Shown: positions 59,209 through 64,000 of the stretch, one piece after another
How the letters are laid out: each line of letters opens with the position of its first letter
Numbering within the stretch: position 1 is the stretch's first letter
Source of the DNA: Dasyornis broadbenti
Lineage: Eukaryota > Chordata > Aves > Passeriformes > Dasyornithidae
Assembly: GCA_013397935.1 (NCBI GenBank)
Contig: VZRN01001116.1
Coordinates: 564,953-628,952 of the forward strand
Direction of reading: 5' to 3'
DNA length: 64,000 bases
The notes under the pieces: generated by a model
The model's input: the letters and a program-made list of their open reading frames with translations, nothing else
What the model was told of the DNA's origin: nothing
Databases searched by the model: none
Made by a program: the position numbers and the translations under genes

Positions 59209-60660
59209 TTGGTAATGATGCATCCTTTTCTCTCCTGCCATGCCTCTGTGGGGATGGCAGTGATCCTTTGGATCCCGCAGGTCCATGGGGTGTGGGCCTG
59301 TATGCGCTCCTGCCCTCCCAACTGTGTGTGCACCCCAGAGCGGAGCTGCTCTGTGCTCTGTGACCGTGCCGGGCTGGGGCAGATCCCCAGCGAGTTCCCC
59401 TGCGAAGCCTCTTCCATCAACCTGGACAAAAACAGCATCAAGTTCCTGTCCGAGAGGGCCTTTGGGACGCTGCCTTCCCTCAAGTCCCTGTCACTCAACC
59501 ACAACAACATCTCCTTCATCACGCCAGGGGCGTTCAAGGGGCTGCCCAGCCTGACGGAGCTGAAGATGGCCCACAACGAGTACATTCGCTATCTCCACAC
59601 GCGGACCTTCACCGCACTCCGGCGGCTTGTGAGGCTGGACCTGGCTGACTGCAATCTCTTCAACATCCCAGACAGGATCTTCATCGAGCTACCTGCTCTG
59701 CAGGAACTATTCTGCTTCCAGAACAACTTCCGAAGGATCCCAGGTGCCATCAGGGGCATGGAGAACTTGACTCATGTGTACCTGGAGAGAAACAGGATCG
59801 AAGCTGTGGCCTATAACTCTCTGCAGGGCCTGACCAAGCTGAAATACCTGAATCTGCAGGACAACAAGATAAATGTCATCCATGAGCGAGCTTTTCAGGG
59901 CTGTCAGAGGATGGAGTACCTGTACTTGAATGATAATTTGATCAGCGAGCTTCCAGAAAATTCTTTTGATGGCCTGAGGCGTCTGAAGATGCTCAACCTG
60001 GGGGGGAATTTTCTCAGGAACATTTCCAACACCTGGTTCCGGGACTTGGGGGAGTTGGAGATCCTTTACCTGGACCGCAACAGGATCAGCTACATTGAGG
60101 AAGGGGCTTTTGAGAACCTCACCAGCCTGGTGGCACTGCACTTGAACAGCAACAACCTGACGACGCTGCCCTTCTCCGTGTTTGAGCCCGTGTACTTCCT
60201 GGGACGGCTGTACCTCTTCCGCAACCCCTGGGAGTGCGACTGCCGCATCGAGTGGCTCAAGGAGTGGATGGAGAACTACAGGCTCGTCAGGGATATTCCG
60301 TGTGCCTCCCCCTCCTCTGTGGCTGGGATTGACCTGACGGATGTGCTCTACGAGAGGTCTCCCGAAGGGTACTGCCTTGACCCGGTGGAGCTGAATATCA
60401 CGTCTGAGGGGCCGACCCCAAGCGAGGAGCCTTGGTCTACCACAGAGAGCAAGTTCAACAGCCTTATCTCCAAACTCTTGCTCCAGATGGGCCTTCCTGA
60501 GGAGGTGGCAAATGCCACCGAAGTGTACAGTAACAGCACACAGCTGAATGGACAGACTGAAGGGGTTTCTTCAGGCCTGGGGGAAGATAGAACCAAGGCT
60601 GGCTCTTCTTCCATGTACCTCCCAGCACTTTTTACAGTAATTGTTCTGCTGTGCAAATAG
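59209..60660 (+). CDS. NYX: Nyctalopin (NYX), retinal leucine-rich-repeat surface protein
   Basis: Nyctalopin is an extracellular small leucine-rich-repeat protein on ON-bipolar cell dendrites. It helps to localise TRPM1 and the mGluR6 signalling complex, and its loss in human causes complete X-linked congenital stationary night blindness. The frame of 483 codons is close to human (481). It shows a hydrophobic N-terminal signal, a cysteine-rich LRRNT cap (CMRSCPPNCVC then CDRAGL), about eleven LRRs of the LxxLxLxxN type, and an LRRCT cap (NPWECDCRIEWLKEWM, IPCASPSSVAG, GYCLDP). It ends in a short hydrophobic tail (MYLPALFTVIVLLCK) suited to a GPI signal. I count eight N-glycosylation sequons. 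Strong matches to human include RAFGTLPSL, NNISFITPGAFKGLP and FLGRLYLFRNPW. The first about 17 codons are uncertain: an upstream exon may splice to 59,261 (after GGCAG), or the start may be Met at 59,254. Confidence 0.95.
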   Translation: MVMMHPFLSCHASVGMAVILWIPQVHGVWACMRSCPPNCVCTPERSCSVLCDRAGLGQIPSEFPCEASSINLDKNSIKFLSERAFGTLPSLKSLSLNHNNISFITPGAFKGLPSLTELKMAHNEYIRYLHTRTFTALRRLVRLDLADCNLFNIPDRIFIELPALQELFCFQNNFRRIPGAIRGMENLTHVYLERNRIEAVAYNSLQGLTKLKYLNLQDNKINVIHERAFQGCQRMEYLYLNDNLISELPENSFDGLRRLKMLNLGGNFLRNISNTWFRDLGELEILYLDRNRISYIEEGAFENLTSLVALHLNSNNLTTLPFSVFEPVYFLGRLYLFRNPWECDCRIEWLKEWMENYRLVRDIPCASPSSVAGIDLTDVLYERSPEGYCLDPVELNITSEGPTPSEEPWSTTESKFNSLISKLLLQMGLPEEVANATEVYSNSTQLNGQTEGVSSGLGEDRTKAGSSSMYLPALFTVIVLLCK

Positions 60661-61735
60661 TCCAAGGGCTGTATGGAGTAGGGGTCCTGCTTAAGCATTT
60701 AGTCCCTGCACCTACTTAGTCATTAGAGAAAACATTTTATTGTGGGCCTCTGCTATGTAATGGGCTCCAAACTCTTCCAGGCTGGGTTTGTCAGATCTGG
60801 CTCCAGATTCCCCTGGGAGCTGGTGGGATCTGGGTCCCACTCTGGGTGGTAAACCTGCCCTATGGGTGTCTCAGAGCCTCCTGGATACTCACAGGTAGAT
60901 GAGTAACACTAAGATTGAATTTTGCCTAGAGATGTTTGATGTTTCCTGCTGGGAACTGCTGGAAGAGGGGTGTATGTTCCATTGGGTCAACTCCAGGTGA
61001 CTCAACTTCATGAGAGCAAGATGAGGCAGCAAAACCAGACCCCTCTTCATGTCCTGACAGACACCCACACCCACAGCAGATGCTGATGAACAATGGGAAA
61101 CTATTCCTGATTTCCCCCAGCAGGCTAAGGAAGAAGCAGGGCAGCCCTGGGCAACATCCAGGTGTGCAGCACTAGGCCTCATGAAAAGGAGGAAAACATC
61201 TGGGAAGGGCACCTGCCCCTGTCAGGTCTGGGCACAGTGTTTTGGCAATGATCGCAGGCAGGATTTTGATCCTTTCTCTCACTGTTACCCTGGCACTGGT
61301 GCAAAAGAACCAGATGGACCCGTGTTTGTCAAAACATTATTCTCTGAGCTAAAGCTTCTTAAAACTTAACAACTTATTTATTCACATAATTTCAATGTGT
61401 TTAATTTTTCAATGAATATGTTGTTTCAAGGAATACATTGTTTTTATTTGTAGATTGTTTCATGGCATGGCAGCAGGGGCAGAGCATGGTGATGACAAAT
61501 GCAACCAGACCCTCTGAAATATTTTGTATTTCCACCACTAATGTGTACCACGTAGTGTGTCATATTGTGCCATACTGATCATTTTCTTTTATATGGTATC
61601 TTAAGTGTTTCATCTTTGAAATTTTCAATGAAAGCTGCTAATATGACCAGAAAGAATGCTGTTTTATGTATCAAAGCATATTAATAAAATAATTTGATAT
61701 TTTACTCACAAAAATAAATTAACTGCTCAAGCCTC
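60661..61735 (+). other. NYX: Probable NYX 3' untranslated region
   Basis: No coding frame follows the NYX stop. The first strong polyadenylation signals are AATAAA at 61,683-61,688 and 61,713-61,718, followed by a G/T-rich stretch (TCTGGTGGGG then T-run, near 61,763). The extent is inferred from these signals. Confidence 0.6.
61683..61718 (+). terminator. NYX: NYX polyadenylation signals
   Basis: Two AATAAA hexamers, 30 bases apart, precede T- and GT-rich sequence at 61,738-61,780 typical of a downstream element. They lie about 1.0 kb after the NYX stop. Confidence 0.6.
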
Positions 61736-64000
61736 TGGGGTTTTTTTGAGATCCTTGAACAAGTCTGGTGGGGTTTTTTTGTAGGCTGCCCAAATGGGCA
61801 CACATGAGTATCCTTTCATGGCCTAGAGCAAATGGCAAGCTATTTATTGCAGCATAAATGCTTTCACTTAGAACCTGACTGCGCTTACGTTTGTGTTAAG
61901 TAGCAACACTTCAAAATATAAGTGACTATATGGAAATATACTCCTGTCCAAAAAGATCTACTGCTTTCTAATTAGAACCAGAGATTTCCAGAGGAAAGCT
62001 GAGTACAGGAAAACCCTGCTGCAATGGCTCCTCAGTTATCTGTAGCTCGACCACAGTATCCCCAGGGAATCAAAATGCCAGATGGTTTGATAAATGCCTA
62101 TTTGACCTGTTCCGTGAACTAAATTCAATGAGTTTGGATTTCCAGGCTATTTATGAATTCATTAATCTTCTTAAGTGCTAAATTCATCTGTGTATTATAA
62201 GAGGCTGTTTTTCAAACCTAGTCCAGCCCAGTGCTGTAGAGGCGTATTAGGTTAAGGATGCCTTTACAGGAGCACTATTTCATCCTGTCAGGGGAGGTTT
62301 ATCAATAGGCCTGGCACAGATGGTAGGACACAAAAGGTTGCATTTCACTTCCTATAAGTACGGATGCCTCATGAGCGAATTGTTTTTATAACCCACATAT
62401 TCATTTTCCGTGCCGAAGCACACTAAAGCTGAAGATCGCCTTACTGTGCAGTTGCTGAGTGGCTTTCAAGTCAATTAGTGCTTCAAGGATGCTCCTGCTT
62501 TATCTGCAAGATGCAGATCTGAATGCCGAGCATCTTAAAATGTTGGTTTTAGCAAAGATTGTGCTGTCAGGTGACGGACAAAGGGATGTACATTGTATTG
62601 AACAGTGTGACAACAGGGCCACTGACCTTGGGCATCAATGGTTTAAGAGTCTCTTGTAGCCAAATACCTGCCTGCCCCAAAAAGCTTCCCCTGCGCTGCT
62701 CTAACACAGTGGTGTCTGCCTGGAAAGCACAGGGCTGTCATCGTGCTGTGTGTAATGCCCCTTCAGATTTCCTGCAGGAACAGGGACAGATTCCATGCTC
62801 TCCTGCTCTGAATTCCTGCTCTTCCCTCTGAGCTGAGAGATCAGCAATGTGTGTTTCAAGAGGCACAGAGCAGCTGGCACGTGGACACTCAGAGTGGATG
62901 GGGAAAATCTGTGAACCTGGGATTGCTCTTGCTTTGCTCTTCTCTCCTCCACGCTGCTCATTCCTTGAGGAGACACTAGAACTGTCTGGTTCATTCTTTC
63001 ATGACTCTTATTTCTAAACTCTTAGCAAATGGCTTGTTTCACTGATTACATGGGCAGGTGACAACTCATAATCACATTTTTTTTAACAAATAGAGTTTTA
63101 TATTTTCTTAGACCAGATTCACGCTGCAAAATTGTGCTTCAGTGAGTAAACCTGAACCAGTTGTTGGTTACAAATCCATGGCTCAGAGCCCCTTCACAAA
63201 TCAATGCTGTTTTCAAAATCTACCTCTGCGCTGGGGCACCTCCAAAGATGTCAAACCAGTGTCTGTTTGGAATAACTGCAAATATTTTTCATCAGAGTGG
63301 TGGTCCCAGCCCTGCCCTCAGCACAAGGTGCTGGGATTTTGTTTGAAGTAGTGGGGAGGGATGGTCATGAGCTGCCTGGAGGTAAAATATACCTTCTGAC
63401 TGAAGTTTATTCAGAGAGCTGCTGTTGCGAGACTGAAGCACCTGCAGTCCTGGGAGAAGGCAATTGTTTTTAATGTGTGGTACCTGGTGACACTTCACTG
63501 CTCTTCACTGGTGCAGCTGGTTTTTATGCTTTACAACAGTTACTGTTAGAGTAGAAGGGAGAAGTTGTCAATGTAAATAGAGGAAAGAAACCACCTGATT
63601 TTGGATGTCATCTCTGGGTCTCGGAATTCTGTCGCTGTGTTGCACCCCTAGGATCACACTCAGTGTTTAACATGAACACCTTTATGCCCCTTTTTTTTCC
63701 TTTACATTTACAGCTACTGCCAGTAACCCCCTGTGAAATTTAGTTATTGGCTGTTTTACTTTTCTTGTGGATTATCATATTTTTCTGCTTTGGAAAGACA
63801 CATGAAGTCCAGGACATGAGGAATCCCTGTCTTTTGCTAGAGAGGCAGCAGCTGCTGTCTGAGACTGACAGCTGCTGGCCAGCTGAGACTCAGGAACTTC
63901 ATGGCCAGTTTTCAAGGATGTTGTTATATATTTGAACTCATTCTTGTCTTCACAATATCTGGCTGGTAGCTCTTAATAAATTTTAATTTGTTGGGGTATC
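61736..64000. other. Intergenic region downstream of NYX
   Basis: No gene or clear repeat is visible. In human the next gene is CASK on the opposite strand; no CASK exon is recognisable in these 2.3 kb. Confidence 0.5.

Overview
The window is a piece of vertebrate genome, most likely from a bird. Three things point that way: a 17-exon DDX3X-type gene lies upstream of, and on the same strand as, a nyctalopin (NYX) gene, which is the order known from human Xp11.4; the interspersed repeats are CR1-type LINE fragments, the dominant avian/reptilian LINE; and introns and the intergenic gap are compact (about 33 kb separates the two genes). A songbird is possible but cannot be proved from this sequence.

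Region by region. 1-8,220: intergenic DNA with no gene I can support, containing one 16-bp perfect hairpin. 8,223-9,960: a CpG island and promoter, interrupted by a 529-base assembly gap (8,805-9,333) that almost certainly hides coding exon 1 of DDX3X. 11,085-23,496: sixteen visible coding exons of DDX3X (exons 2-17 in the mammalian numbering). They join in frame into 637 codons plus stop and carry every DEAD-box helicase motif. Two introns use GC-AG rather than GT-AG ends. 23,497-about 25,945: a long 3' UTR with three polyadenylation signals. 25,946-34,640: intergenic. 34,640-35,410: two CR1 ends facing each other and a roughly 500-bp T-rich trinucleotide array. 35,577-36,630, minus strand: a GC-rich, apparently decayed gene of unknown identity with 99-bp (33-residue) acidic tandem repeats, one of which has a Trp codon turned to stop. 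37,013-37,310: a CR1 reverse-transcriptase fragment and a second dispersed repeat. 37,310-59,208: mostly intergenic, with CR1 fragments and a 59-base gap. 59,209-60,660: NYX, with a probable 3' UTR to about 61,735. 61,740-64,000: nothing recognised.

The two real genes are unrelated in function. DDX3X encodes a general ATP-dependent RNA helicase acting in translation, and its CpG-island promoter is of housekeeping type. NYX encodes a retinal leucine-rich-repeat surface protein needed for ON-bipolar cell signalling. Their adjacency is conserved synteny rather than a pathway. The least explained element is the minus-strand repeat gene at 35.6-36.6 kb.
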